Shown here in pieces: positions 27,488-38,663 of a stretch of 64,000 nt of DNA. The notes beneath the pieces are model-generated. The model did no database searches. It was given only the letters and a program-made list of their open reading frames with translations, and was not told the DNA's origin. Source of the stretch: Bryum argenteum (Eukaryota > Streptophyta > Bryopsida > Bryales > Bryaceae); NCBI GenBank assembly GCA_037043015.1, contig CM073323.1:7130001-7194000 (forward strand), read 5' to 3'. The translations under genes and the position numbers were made by a program. Position 1 is the first letter of the stretch. Every line of letters starts with the position of its first letter.

Positions 27488-28770
27488 GAATTGTGCTCAA
27501 AGTATGAGCTCGTGCTCGAGTAACTCTAATTCCTACCTTAGGTCGGGAGAAGTTCACAAAACCGGTCTATGAGTTTCTTCTTCAGACCAATGGGAACATC
27601 TCGCTTTTCGTTTCATGGAACCGAAAACCTCGGCTCCTCGTGATGATGCATCACGAGTACAGAACTCTTCGGCTCCGGCATCTCGAGGATCGCCTTGTTG
27701 AGGAGGAAGGATCTCCCGGTGCGGTGCGCACGTCGTTGGGCTATTCAAGTCGAAGTTCCTCCTCGACGGTCCCGTAACCACCCGCTCCGCCTTTGAGGTG
27801 CGGTAATAAGCCACCACTTGCAAGAAGGCTCGAATGTAATCGTCCCACGGCCGCAACGCATGTGTCTCCACCTTTGTTGCCCGAAGCTTGAAGCCATTTG
27901 TTGTGTACGGACTCGGCAAGATTGCAAGATGGCATTTCCGCTAACTCCTCTTGAGTGTATTGTTTTTCCTACGTTCAAGAACATCAAGTTTTGGTCACAA
28001 TGGATGAGAAAAGTCACAAGACATTTGGGAGGTAGGGGCTCCCTCATACGAGGAGCCTCCTAAATATAGATTTTAAAAAAATTAAAAATTGAGTAAAAAA
28101 AATTTACTTTTTACTTTGGAGTAGTAAAAGACATAACTCATAGAATCACGTAAGGTTGAACTTACTAGCTCCATAACCCCCCATTGGCGATATCGAAAAT
28201 GCCCGAATGCGAGCCAAAACCCCAAATGTCTCACTCCATCATCGGAAGGCGCGTGAAGACGCGTCCACCATGCTTTGATTCCCAAATAGCGTGTCTCGGC
28301 TCTTCCATGGACGAGGCATTTTTATATTGAAGACACAAATGCTTGTGTTGGTCTTGTAGTTCATGGCGAATGTCTCGCTTGTCATGTTTTCTCAAGGCGA
28401 TCGAGACCAATGGAAGAAGCACGTCTGTCTTGTCCTTCCATGGGCACGGTAGGGGGTTGCCAAATCCGTATATGATCCGCACCGCATTCCAATTGGCTTG
28501 TGCACTATCGACCATGAAACCTTGAAACCGAGGCTTAGGGACCCCATTTCTTGACATCACATGGTTCGATTCTTCCAAAAAACAATTTGAGCTTCTCTAT
28601 CCTCGGACATAAAATCACAACAAGCAATTGTAAGTACTCGTTGGTAATCGAGTCGTATACGCGTGGCACGCCATGGTCGTCCAGTGGATAACACGTTTGA
28701 CGTGATCAAACATCATCCAAGCATGCTCTAGATCACCACCAGGTTGCATCCGCCGACTGCGTCCACTCCA

Positions 28771-29439
28771 CTAGCGGGGCCAACTTCGACATCTTGAAAA
28801 TGAAGACTTTGTCCAAGTCGTCTCCTTGCCCTGGAAACATGTTACGCTGAACAAAGGCCCACCATCGAGCCCTCCGAGTTTGGTAATACCGTCCATGACT
28901 CCATAGCGCCTTAGATACCCGAACGTGTAGACACGGTTTCTAATACTTGGAGAGTTTAGGTCTTTACAACTATCGAACGCAGGCTCTAGTTGTTTCAAAG
29001 ATAGGTGGGTATGAGGCTCGTCCTCTTGACGTAAAAGGTAGTTTCCTAGAAGGTCTCTGTTGGCCTCCATAACAATCTTAGAAACAGGAGCCTGTGGATT
29101 GCGTTCGACATGTTCTTCAATCAACTCGTCAATCTTGCTCCGTGTACCTCTGTAGTCCCCAACCTTGACAGGGTGGTCGTGATTGCCGATATGAACGCAC
29201 GCACGCTCTTGGTTTTCATCACCAAAAATATAATAGATCTTAGCTTTACAAGTGGCAACGCAAATAGGAGGTTCCTTACAAATCCTGCAGATGATCGTGG
29301 ATGCGGAAGGAGGTGGTCCACCAACTCCGAATGGGTCTTTAGAGGATCCATCGAACTCAACTTCGTTCACCTCTGCTGCACGCTTAGGTCTCTCGCAAGA
29401 ATGGACAATTCGATTGCGACATCGGGACATGACCAACAC
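28771..29439 (-). pseudogene. Transposase segment with Cys/His (WRKY-GCM-like) DNA-binding domain
   Basis: The frame contains ICRICKEPP, then CVATCKAK, and about 20 residues later ACVHIGNHDHPV. This spacing of Cys pairs followed by C-x-H-x(3)-H-x-H resembles the zinc-stabilised DNA-binding domain (GCM/WRKY/FLYWCH-like) found at the front of many MULE transposases. The frame has no ATG near its 5' end that would serve as a gene start, so it is internal. Near 28870 the coding signal moves to another frame, where RWWAFVQRNMFPGQ and KLAPLVEWTQSADATWW continue the protein. Confidence 0.6.
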
Positions 29440-29666
29440 AATTAGAAGATCCGAAAGTCAAGCTCATGGTGTTGGAGATGTTAGTGGTCATGGTTTTAGT
29501 CCATAAGTGTCCGTCGTAACGTTTATCCATTCCATCCATGGATTTTGCATTTTTGTTAGCGGCCCAGATAGAAGAACGGGTGGAAGAATGAAGAGAATGT
29601 CACCATTGAAAGATGATGGTAAACTAACTACACGGACTCGTCGGATGTTAGCATAATCTAGTTTCT

Positions 29667-30284
29667 TCAAAGATCGTCTTGCTCATCGGGCATACTACCT
29701 AACTTGAGGAGGCAGGCGAGAATGTTTTTGGGTTTTGACGTTTGTGAGGAATGTTGTTGAGGGATAGGGGTAGACAATTGAGATGTAGTAGACGGGGATT
29801 GAAGCGGAAGAGGAGAACAATTACTTGGAACCGAAGTGTTGCGCTCGTCATCAGATGCCTCAGTAAGGTCTATGCTAACACGTTCACATGGTTCGACCTT
29901 TATACGACGTAGAACGGGAGTGATCGTTGACAGAGTAGAGGAACTACGGGGGGTCGGTAGGACAGTTGAAGCAGCCATTATAGATTCTGACAATCCGTAT
30001 AGGCGGTACTTGCCGGTATTAAGATCCCAGCTTTGCTTCTCATTCACAAGCACTGGACTAGGTTCAACAACCATGGAATACATGACGTTCAAGGTGATAG
30101 GGTCTACAACGTCCTTCTCTAACCACAAAGACGACGAATGGAACCCGAATCTAATTGATAACACTTGAGCAGTTACGCGAGCTACTCCTTGGGGGCCTGC
30201 TGGTATGCGTAGAGGAACTGGATCACCGGGAGAGAGAATTTCGACAACGTTCGGACTAGTAAGCTCTGAAGACGAGGATGCCAT
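29667..30284 (-). CDS. N-terminal part of the transposase gene, 205 codons
   Basis: It starts at a good ATG (30284; MASSSSELTSP). It is Ser/Thr/Pro-rich and probably disordered. It contains a SUMO-acceptor consensus IKVE (residues 128-131) and, directly after, VSIDLTEASDDE (136-147), which has the form of a SUMO-interacting motif. The frame ends at 29667, and an overlapping frame (29670-29488) continues with protein-like sequence, so there is either a frameshift or an unrecognised intron. No family match for this part. Confidence 0.45.
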   Translation of the reverse strand: MASSSSELTSPNVVEILSPGDPVPLRIPAGPQGVARVTAQVLSIRFGFHSSSLWLEKDVVDPITLNVMYSMVVEPSPVLVNEKQSWDLNTGKYRLYGLSESIMAASTVLPTPRSSSTLSTITPVLRRIKVEPCERVSIDLTEASDDERNTSVPSNCSPLPLQSPSTTSQLSTPIPQQHSSQTSKPKNILACLLKLGSMPDEQDDL

Positions 30285-30394
30285 GATAATAGAACGAGGT
30301 ACGACAATAGTAGAAAGGAGAATGGAAGTCTTTCTGCAGAGTATATGTATTTTGAATAGTTATTACCTCTAACCCTAGATTAGTATAAATAAAA

Positions 30395-30893
30395 CCATTT
30401 GTATACTCCACCTCCAAAGGCTGACAGAGTAAGTTTGAAAGTTTGCTACATGACAAAAAGTAAGTCACATTGAGTTAGAAATAGCCTTATTTGGATTTTT
30501 GCAGATCACACAATGGTGTTATGTAAACGTGTAAAGGTGCGGCGGCTGTCATTGTCAGGTAGACGCGTATATATTCTTAGTGCTTTAAGCGTAAGATAGA
30601 ATTTAGAATCCTATGTTAAGCCATCCTATGTTAAGCCATCCTATGTTAAGCCATCCTATGTTAAGCCATTTGTATACTCCACCTGTAAAGGCTGACAGAG
30701 TAGGTTTAAAAGTTTGCTACATGACTAAAAGTAAGTCACATTGAGTTAGAATTAGCCTTATTTGGTTTTTTGCAGATCACACAATGGTGTTATGTAAACG
30801 TGTAAAGATGCGGCGACCGTCATTGTCAGGAAGACGCGTAGATATTCTTAGCGCTTTAAGCGTAAGATAGAATTTATAATCCTATGTTAAGCC
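30395..30893. promoter_or_regulatory. Tandemly duplicated 228-bp segment between the divergent MULE genes
   Basis: The block 30395-30622 is repeated at 30666-30893 with few differences. The linker is made of 15-bp units ATCCTATGTTAAGCC (four in a row, 30609-30668). It lies between the start of the minus-strand transposase (30284) and the probable beginning of the plus-strand gene (about 31113), so it is well placed as a bidirectional promoter or enhancer. Confidence 0.7.
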
Positions 30894-31971
30894 GGAAACA
30901 TAGAGGATGTCAGATGTTCAAGACTGGAATGACGGGTGCGCCGGCTGTAGATCTATTTTATTATATTTTAAAATTGAATCTGAGTTCCGGGGACAAGGTA
31001 TATAGTAAGAGTGGAGCAAGGATTCAAAATCATTTAATCTTGAGAGCTAAAGTAGTGGACATCTAGAGCTGTATTCTTGTTTTCTTGTGTGGTGTTCTCA
31101 GTTCTAGAGACTACATGAAGGACATAGTTGAAATACCGAGAGAGTAGCAGGACATTCAACGAAAAACGGAAGAAGAGAGGAGGTTTGAAGTTTAGTGGTT
31201 CTAAACAGCGCAGGCGGATGGCGTTGAGGAGGAAAGAGTCAATGTCTCAATCCAAATGCGATGGATCAAGAGAGGAGCGCGAACTTGAAGGGAATGCGGA
31301 GCGGCCGGAGCCAACCCCATTCCAACTGAGGTGTATTAGATGAGCCACTAACTTAGAGAGTGTTTCAGAGGTCGATGAGTATGAAAAAGTAGAGGAAGAT
31401 TGCGAGAACACTATAGACGAGGTCTTCTCTACTGCTTCAAAGTATTGCACTTCCTAGAGTGATTCTCGCCACGCCGAGAATGACGATGAAGACCAAGGAG
31501 TTGATTCCGATGAATTGGTAATTTTTCAATTGCACATTAACTTCTCTATTTGCCTAATCTAAGTACTTGGAAATTTGGATAAAAAAAACTTGATACTTTC
31601 TTTCCACATCCTTGTAGATTGTATAAAATCAATTTTGTTAAGTAAATAGACCATATTCTCCATCTCCCTGTAGATAAACCCTTATGGTTGCTTCATAAAA
31701 ATCATTTCATCTGAATCTCCATAAAGGTAAGAGTCACAAATCCAACAAACAAGATATGAATAATCTATAATCTAGTGTATAAGTAGAGTGTAAAAGTAAA
31801 CCGTTCCGCATTCTCTCAGGTGCCGAATAAATGAGTATAAAACAACCTTCATACTCTTTTGGTAGTTCACAATCATTTAAACCAAAATTTTGTCCAATGA
31901 TCACACAGACATCGATGCATACTGATACATCCATAGACTAGATTATGTACTTCAGTTTACTACATCCATAG

Positions 31972-32196
31972 ACTACACTAAATTTGATAATTAGTGTTAG
32001 ATTATTATAAGATTTGAAAATGCTATAAGTTTTTACTTTTGTTTCTAAAAATTTACCAAGATCATTGATTCTGATACTATTTAAGGACCCCCATCTTGGC
32101 CAATATAGTGGGTAAAATTATTGAACAACGATAAAAACTTATAACGTGTTTATGTAAATTAGTGAATCTAACACTAATTACCAAACTTAGTGTAGT
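31972..32196. mobile_element. MITE copy A (ACTACACTAAATTTG termini), nested in the MULE
   Basis: A 225-bp non-coding element with ~30-bp terminal inverted repeats (ACTACACTAAATTTGATAAT at the left, its complement at the right). Its reverse complement matches 53868-54091 almost end to end, which confirms both ends. It lies inside the MULE, in DNA with no coding signal. Confidence 0.85.
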
Positions 32197-32309
32197 GACT
32201 GGGGAGATGTCTCATCCACCTTGCGGGGCACCATCTAAGATGACATTCATTCATTGGTGTGCACTTGTTGGCAATCCCCTCCAGAATGAAATTAGCTGAA
32301 TCCCGATAC

Positions 32310-32399
32310 CATGCTCGATACCATGGCCGATACCATGCCAGATACGATGGTCCATACTATGGGCGATACCATGCCCGATACCATGCTCAATACCATGCC
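32310..32399. repeat. 12-bp tandem repeat (GATACCATGCCC type)
   Basis: About seven diverged units containing GATACCATG, directly followed by the GGGCCATCGCGCC minisatellite. Open frames across it are by-products of the repeat. Confidence 0.8.
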
Positions 32400-32702
32400 A
32401 GGGCCATCGCGCCAGTCTCCAGGGCCATCGCGCCGAGTCTCCAGGGCCATCGCGCCAGTCTCCAAAGCCATCGCGCCAGTCTCCAGGGCCATCGCGCCGA
32501 GTCTCCAGGGCCATCGCGCCAGTCTCCAGGGCCATCGCGCCGAGTCTCCAGGGCCATCGCGCCAGTCTCCAGGGCCATCGCGCCGAGTCTCCAGGGCCAT
32601 CGCGCCAGTCTCCAGGGCCATCGCGCCGAGTCATGGGCCATCGCGCTGAGTCTCCAGGGCCATCGCGCCGAGTCATGGGCCATCCGCAGGGCCATCGCGC
32701 CG
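32400..32702. repeat. GC-rich minisatellite, 21/22-bp units
   Basis: About 15 units of GGGCCATCGCGCC plus AGTCTCCA or GAGTCTCCA, often alternating between 21 and 22 bp. The alternation keeps several frames open on both strands, so the long Ala/Arg/Trp-rich frames are not evidence of a gene. It stands out by its GC content in an AT-rich neighbourhood. Confidence 0.9.
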
Positions 32703-33121
32703 TTTTTTTTCTATGTTGTTTTGTGAAGCGAGGAGTTGAATGTTTTTTTCTCTTCCGTTCCAAGTTATCCTCACGAAAATGGTCAAGCGCGATTGGAGGA
32801 GAGATTCACGTTGGAGAAGGAACCCGAGTCGGAGGAGATGACGATGTTGGAGCGCGGAAGGGAGGGTGCGGGGCGTCGGCGACGGGTGAGCATTCGACAG
32901 AGGATTCGTTTTGGGAGCATCTAAGAACTTGTGGGAAAAGTTTTCCCATTTCGATAGAGGTAGGAAGGGAGAGTTTCCTCGCCGAATTGGAGACTGAGAC
33001 AGACACACAAGAAGAGGTAAGATCAACCTGTTCAAACCCTAAACCATTCTGATGAGCCTAAACCCTCAAGAACTGCTCTTCGTGATAATGTTCGTCGTGG
33101 TCCTGTTCAATCCGAAGGCTC

Positions 33122-34631
33122 CCTCGTGTACGAGGATGTTCTCAGTTCTAGGTCCGAAGGCTCCCTCCCACCACCTCAAATATCTTCAATATAGAATCTC
33201 AACGATGCTGCCTAGCCTACTCTTCCCAGATTCGTAAGCGTCGTGTGATGAATCGCAGAACGAGTTGTATGCACGCCCGGCGTACGATTGCTCTGATGGT
33301 GGCTCGTATCCCATCGCTCGGTAGCCCGAGTCTCGCATTGCCTGGCCTGCTCCGTGAGCAGGTCTTACCTTGCGAGCAGCTTCGGCGGCGCGTTCAGTGC
33401 AGGTGAGCTCGGGCTCTGGTGCGCCCCAGACGGTGGCATCGTAAGCTCGCGCTGCTGTGTCCGAAGGCTCCCTCGTGTACGAGGAACTGTCGGAATTCAT
33501 TGGCCAGGGCCGGATCATCTTGATCCAGCCGTTCCGGATCCTCATGCTCGTGATGCTCATGCTCGTGATGCTCGTGATGCTGTCATCCTCAGCCGTTCCG
33601 GATCCTCATGCTCGTGATGCTGTCATCCTCATGTTCGAGTAGGTTTGTGAGCGGTGTGTGAGGTTTGTGAGTGCGGGGGTGACCTCGTGTACGAGGATGG
33701 CACCGGGATTCATTGTCCAGGGCCGGATCCTCATGCTCGTGACGTTGAAGGTGATAGCCGCGTTCTGGTGATGGCCGCGTTCTGCGTGGCTGCTCAGGCT
33801 ACATACGTCGAGCCCCTGGGCGATGGAACGAAATTGTGATTTTGGTGGTTCAAAAAAAAAACCCAGAATTTATGAACTTGTACCTGTACCCTCGTACACG
33901 AGGGAGTGTTCGATGCTGGACACCGTCTGGACATATGACTCTTTTTGTCTTATCCATTCATGCTGACGGTATGAGGATTTCAAGCGAATCGGTGCGGTAT
34001 TCGTGATCTTTGTTCATCTCTTTGATCTTGTCACGCAGACATTAGAGTGGTCAAACCAAGGATTGGTCAAGTACACATGAGAGCTGAAGTAGGGTGGTTC
34101 AACCAGTGTGACCTCGTATACGAGGTTGTAGTAATGGGAGTCATATTTGCTACTATGTTGTCTTCATAATGCTCTCAAAATCTATAATCTTCTAAGTTTA
34201 GATAATTCTTTTAATTCATTATGATTAAATTGACCATTCTTGCAAATTATTGTAGTTTTTTGTGAATTCAGGTTGTTTCCTCGTTTACGAGGTAAGGTAG
34301 GCATTAAAATGTTTCTCTATTGAACAGATTTTGATTATAATACGTTTACGAAGAAGGATAGCAAATACAGTTTTGATGGGTGCCTCGTGTACGAGGTTGG
34401 GTAAAGAATTCGGTTCTTGATCGTATTTTTGTCTATTCTTTTTATTACACTTTGGGCATGGGCATTGGGCTTAAGCACTCTCCACTTGTGGTAGGTATCC
34501 TCGTATACGAGGGTGAGATCGAATCTTAACCAGTTAGATCAAAAGTTTGTGAATGTTGATAATTATTTTAAATATATGGGCTTTGGAATTGGGCATCACT
34601 TCATTTGTGGTAGGTATCCTCGTATACGAGG
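33122..34631. repeat. Cluster of nine inverted-repeat sites CCTCGT-NN-ACGAGG
   Basis: Fourteen-base sites with identical 6-bp arms occur at 33122, 33471, 33683, 33890, 34112, 34279, 34383, 34499 and 34618 (first base of each). The 2-bp centre is GT, GT, GT, AC, AT, TT, GT, AT and AT. Flanks are mostly unrelated, except that the last two sites lie in a short local duplication and the first two share CCGAAGGCTC. A tenth copy is at 40296-40309 near the right terminus, and a 12-bp shortened version (CCTCATACGAGG) is at 28042-28053. The pattern of fixed arms with variable flanks looks like binding sites for a dimeric DNA-binding protein. Confidence 0.9.
33536..33632. repeat. Short tandem repeats of CTCATGCTCGTGATG type
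   Basis: Several 9-15-bp units (ATGCTCGTGATG, GCCGTTCCGGATCC) are duplicated here, between the second and third CCTCGT-NN-ACGAGG sites. Frames across it give Asp-Ala-Arg-rich repeats of no recognisable family. Confidence 0.7.
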
Positions 34632-35734
34632 GTAGGTGTATACAAGAGAAAATTTCAGCCAACTTTGATCATTATAATCTCACAACTGAAGAATAATCAA
34701 TGGTTCATATTTGAGATGTGATTAGAATGTCTAATTCAATTTGAGATCCTACGGTTAAATCTTCTAAATAATTATTAGACTAGGATTTTTTAAGCCTAAA
34801 GTAGAAGAAGGTCAAATATTGTGTGTTAGATTGTTTTGCATCAAGATAATTTTAGGGGCTCAACTAGTTAGATTAAGAATTTGTAAATGTGGAAAATTGA
34901 TTGAAATAATTGAAATTAAATATCATAGGCTTGTATGGAAGTGGGTTTGCTAAACGGGTAAAATCAGGTTTTTCTTGAGCTCAACTACACTTACAATGTT
35001 TCTATAGTGGTTTGTGAATGTTCCCTTCTCTGTAAAGGTTCCGGTAGTGTTTCAATCTTTGAGTCCTAAGAGAAAAGTTTAGTAGATATGTTACTCTTCA
35101 TTCTTGAGCTCAAAATTCAACCATCTCTTTTTGTTTCAGTCTAAACATGTTTAATTTGTTCTGTGCCTTATTATTTTTTGCCAATGTGCACTCATGATTG
35201 TGACTAAACCGCTATATTCTTTTTGTGTGCAGGAGTTCTCTGCGGATAGCATGGAGCATGTCATTGAGTCTGACACTGATAGTAGTGATTTTGATGGAAT
35301 GAGTCACGGTGTTCAAAATTGGATTTGAGACCGTACCGTTGTCTTAGGTTTACCTGCCACGATCGTTCCCATGGCTGAGCCCTCTAATGGGGATTCTTTT
35401 CCCCGTTCCAATGTTGTATCATCCAATATTGTTGACAAGGAGGCTCATGCTCTATTCATGAGAGAATGGCGACGTCATACACGTGAGAAGAGACTAGAAG
35501 CTCGAGATGCGGCCCGTTTAGCCCCTAGACGGTCTCCTAGGCTAGCAACTTTTACTTAACTTGATTCATGATTTGACTCTCCACATTGTATTGTCTTTGA
35601 CAATACAATGATTTATATTTTGTATTATCCATGGATGATAGTTTACTAATCATCATATTTTTATTGATATACATCTATTGACATTTGTTGTTTGCATAAG
35701 TTTAATTTAGTGTTTTACCCTTTCAATTATCCAG

Positions 35735-36619
35735 CCAAGAGATGGCGATGACGATAATGAGAATGGCGAGCATACTCCCTTGAGTATTCCGGAGACCCAA
35801 CCCATGGAAGAGGATCGCAGTCTGCCGAACGTCCCGACACCATCCACTGGACAAGACATCCCCCCGCGCCATCACGTAAGTGACATTGAGAATGGGGACG
35901 GGCCAGCGCTTACTCCGGATGAAGGGGCCCAAGCAGTGCTTCCTAGTGAGCATCTTGCTATTGTGCACGCAACGCACGCCCTTGGGCTTGCTTCACCGGA
36001 GAGAGAGCAACAAATGGAGGGCCCGTCATCTCTTTCCGAGGATTCCGATGATGATGAGACCGCTAAACATCCTTCACATCTCAAGGATAAGGATATGAAG
36101 TTTAGCGAGCACGAGATTCGAGTTTGCACCACGGCGGACTCCGTTAAGGCCATCAAAGGGATTCTCAACAAACCGGAAGATAAGTCCCGGTTTCGAATTC
36201 CTTTATGTCGCCTTCAATCTTACCCGAAGGTTAGACCTGTTCTTGAAGCCGACGTGCGGGCTTCAAAACGAGTTTGCCCGAGGTTATAGGGAGGGTGATC
36301 GCGTCATGTACGTCTCGTTATATGACGAGGATAGTCGGGATCTTCTTGTTTCCCTGGAGATTGTCAGCACTTGGGATGAACATTGGGTGAATGAAAATAG
36401 ACGATTCGAGGACGACCTGTCTCGTGACGTCCACCTCCATCAATTTCAAGGCAAAATGTTTTTTGTCTATGAAGGGAATCATCGTTTGGGCCGCATGGAT
36501 GCGAGAGATTGCGAGTTTCACCAAGAAGATCCTTCTTGGCACATTCGGGTTGACTGCATCGTGCTTGATGCACGGGGAAGGAATGGCGTTCTCGTCAATG
36601 CCATGGCTGACGTCAATTG
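35735..36619 (+). pseudogene. ParB-like domain exon
   Basis: After an acidic, low-complexity start, the exon reads RFRIPLCRLQSYPKVRPV, then (after a one-base frameshift at about 36260) LQNEFARGYREGDRVMYVSL, and then KMFFVYEGNHRLGRMDA with VDCIVLD further on. A 'xIPLxxL..P.VRP' strand-turn, a helix, a strand and a 'GNHRLxA' motif is the pattern of the ParB/sulfiredoxin-like fold (box with G-x-H/R-R). In prokaryotic ParB this region binds nucleotide; in other members it is a nuclease. Which activity applied here is unknown. The exon ends in AATTG|GTAAGT and joins 36711 to give NWSTEND. Confidence 0.55.
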
Positions 36620-38663
36620 GTAAGTTGGTTGTCTTCCATGAAGTTCGATTTACATTTTTTTTCATTAAGCTTAACTTCTTACATCCTCATGCATATGGTT
36701 TGAATTGTAGGTCGACCGAGAACGACTTCGTGAAGAGTAGTCTTCAAGCGAAGTTACAACGAATTCGGACGTTCGGATCCATAAAACTTGAGGCTTTCAG
36801 GGACTTGATTTCGGAAGAGGCATATGTTTTTTGCCAAAAAGAGAAATCAAGGCGTACCACTTGGTATTCTCTGACAGTTGACGTATTTGTAGCATTCTTG
36901 TTCAAGGTAATAATTTTAAGTATTGATCTTCCAAATACTGCTTATGGCTATGGTCAAATGTTATGTAATTTGTACTGTGTGATTTTCGTAATTCACAGAG
37001 AGAGGTTTCTCGGACTCAAGACCTTGCTGCAAAGATTTACAAGGAGACCACTGCTAAAGAGAAGCAAACCGGACACGGGGTGTGGTTGGCTATGCATCAT
37101 GCGCAACAGAAGACCATCAAGATCTTAAAGGGTCGAAATTTTGAAAAATTTATCGCGGTGGCTAATCCACAAAATGGCCCCAAGTTCTTCGACGAGGTAC
37201 GTATAATATATTATTGCTTTCTATTTGATTACCCGTAAGATGATAATTGACGTGAGTTATGTCTTAATCAGATTACTACACACTACTCGACTTTTCCAGT
37301 ACCCGAGTTGTCAATTGAGCGACTCCAAAAGATTGCTACATCTCATGTTGAGCCGAATTCAAGGCAAAGTGGTCATCTTGGTGGAATAGCACGGATAATG
37401 AAAGACAGCTTGTGTGTTTTCCCTTGGATCGTCCAATGAAAGAGAAAACCTTTGACGCCTGGATTCAGAAGGCTTCTTTTTGGGCACAAGTATGCATGCT
37501 CTCTGATCAAACTTGTATTTTGGGTTGTTCGAATCTCTGAAACTATATCATGCTTTAATTCTCATTTACGTGATTCACAATCGTTTTTGCAGTTGGAGTT
37601 CGAGCTCGTCTGAGAGTTCAATAAGATCCTCGAAAATCACGCTATGCCTATTGTGTGGAAAGAGGACGTTCTCCCTCCATCCGCTTACGTAGAGCATTGG
37701 AGGGTGCGCCTTTGGGATCACGCGTACCTTGCATATCTCGCACCAACAGCAGGCCCAAAGTTTGTCAAAGGAACCGATTTGAAGAAGTTCGAGAATGGCA
37801 CGTTGATCATCAAACTCTTGGTCTATAGGTATTTTATGCTCCCCGCTTACTTATTTATTTGCTTTCTACTTGGTAATAATTGGTTTTCTAAACCATTTTG
37901 TTTTTCAGGTACTTTACCCGCGAGTTGATGACCAAAGGTGCTCTTCGTTTGTCTTCTCTTCCCGAGTTTTACAAGGATGCTCGTGATAAAGACTCAAGCA
38001 TAACGCATTCACTCCTCGCCGATGCGAGAGGTTCTCAACAAAGAGCCCTCAAGACTGGAGCTTGGTTTTGACCGCCGCTCGGCCCGTTCGTTCCCACGGA
38101 GGAGCAAGATCTTGCGGTGTCAATGGGCGTCGTCTCTGCACCTCAAGCTCGTATCGACATTGAAGACGACAATGATGCAGGAGACTTCGTCGACGATATG
38201 CCTAACCGAGCTCCTAAAGTTGGGAAGAAACGTGCTCAAGTGCCAGCAAGATCACGACCTGCAAGCCATGAACGCATCAATGTCTCAAGGTGGTCCTTCG
38301 TCACAAGCTGAATCTGGTCCTTCCCTTACTCTCGGGCAAGTGAACGTCTTGGTGACGTTGATGGCTTGCCATCCCACGCCACAAAATTCAATCGGCTTGT
38401 TCGCGGTCGCGATGTGGTGCGTCCTGACTTGTCTGAGAAAGTATCTGCTAACGTATCACCCTTGCCCATATTCCTCGAGCACGGAGACATGGGTGAGGTT
38501 TTGAACTTGAGCGACACTAATTCCCGCATGGAACCTCGGTCATCGCATTATGCGGCATATTCGTAAGGTAAACCCATATTCTCATAATTTCATATTGTTT
38601 TCAATGTCCCTTTTTAATCGTGGTGATTTTATGACACAATAATTGTTATACTTTATCGTCCAG

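Larger units (their letters stand above)
26513..30284 (-). pseudogene. MURA-type MULE transposase, decayed
   Basis: Read on the minus strand from the ATG at 30284, conserved blocks appear in MULE order. First comes an N-terminal disordered region (30284-29667), then a Cys/His domain (about 29439-29100). Next are fragments of the DDE catalytic region (28870-28540), including FMVDSAQANWNAVR, which carries one expected catalytic Asp. A post-catalytic helical region follows (27940-27700), and a SWIM zinc finger (27487-26513) ends the gene. The reading frame changes several times: at about 28870, about 28740, about 28660 and in 27950-27700. In-frame stops occur around 28610-28630, where the second catalytic motif should be, so no intact transposase can be made even allowing for introns. 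The last exon is well preserved. The CCTCATACGAGG site at 28042 falls in an AT-rich intron-like gap. Confidence 0.75.
31113..33180 (+). pseudogene. Possible 5' exons of the plus-strand MULE gene
   Basis: Coding-like but broken stretches occur at 31113-31513 (basic, then acidic; donor GAATTG|GTAATT), about 32733-33016 (donor GAAGAG|GTAAGA) and about 33021-33178, where the frame includes SEGSLVYEDVLSS. None forms a continuous frame with the next and none has a recognised domain. A nested MITE and two minisatellites interrupt the interval. The assignment to the ParB/methyltransferase gene rests on strand and position only. Confidence 0.3.

Noticed and set aside
32251..32763. Long overlapping open frames on both strands (100-170 codons)
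   Set aside because: They are by-products of the 21/22-bp minisatellite, with no family resemblance.
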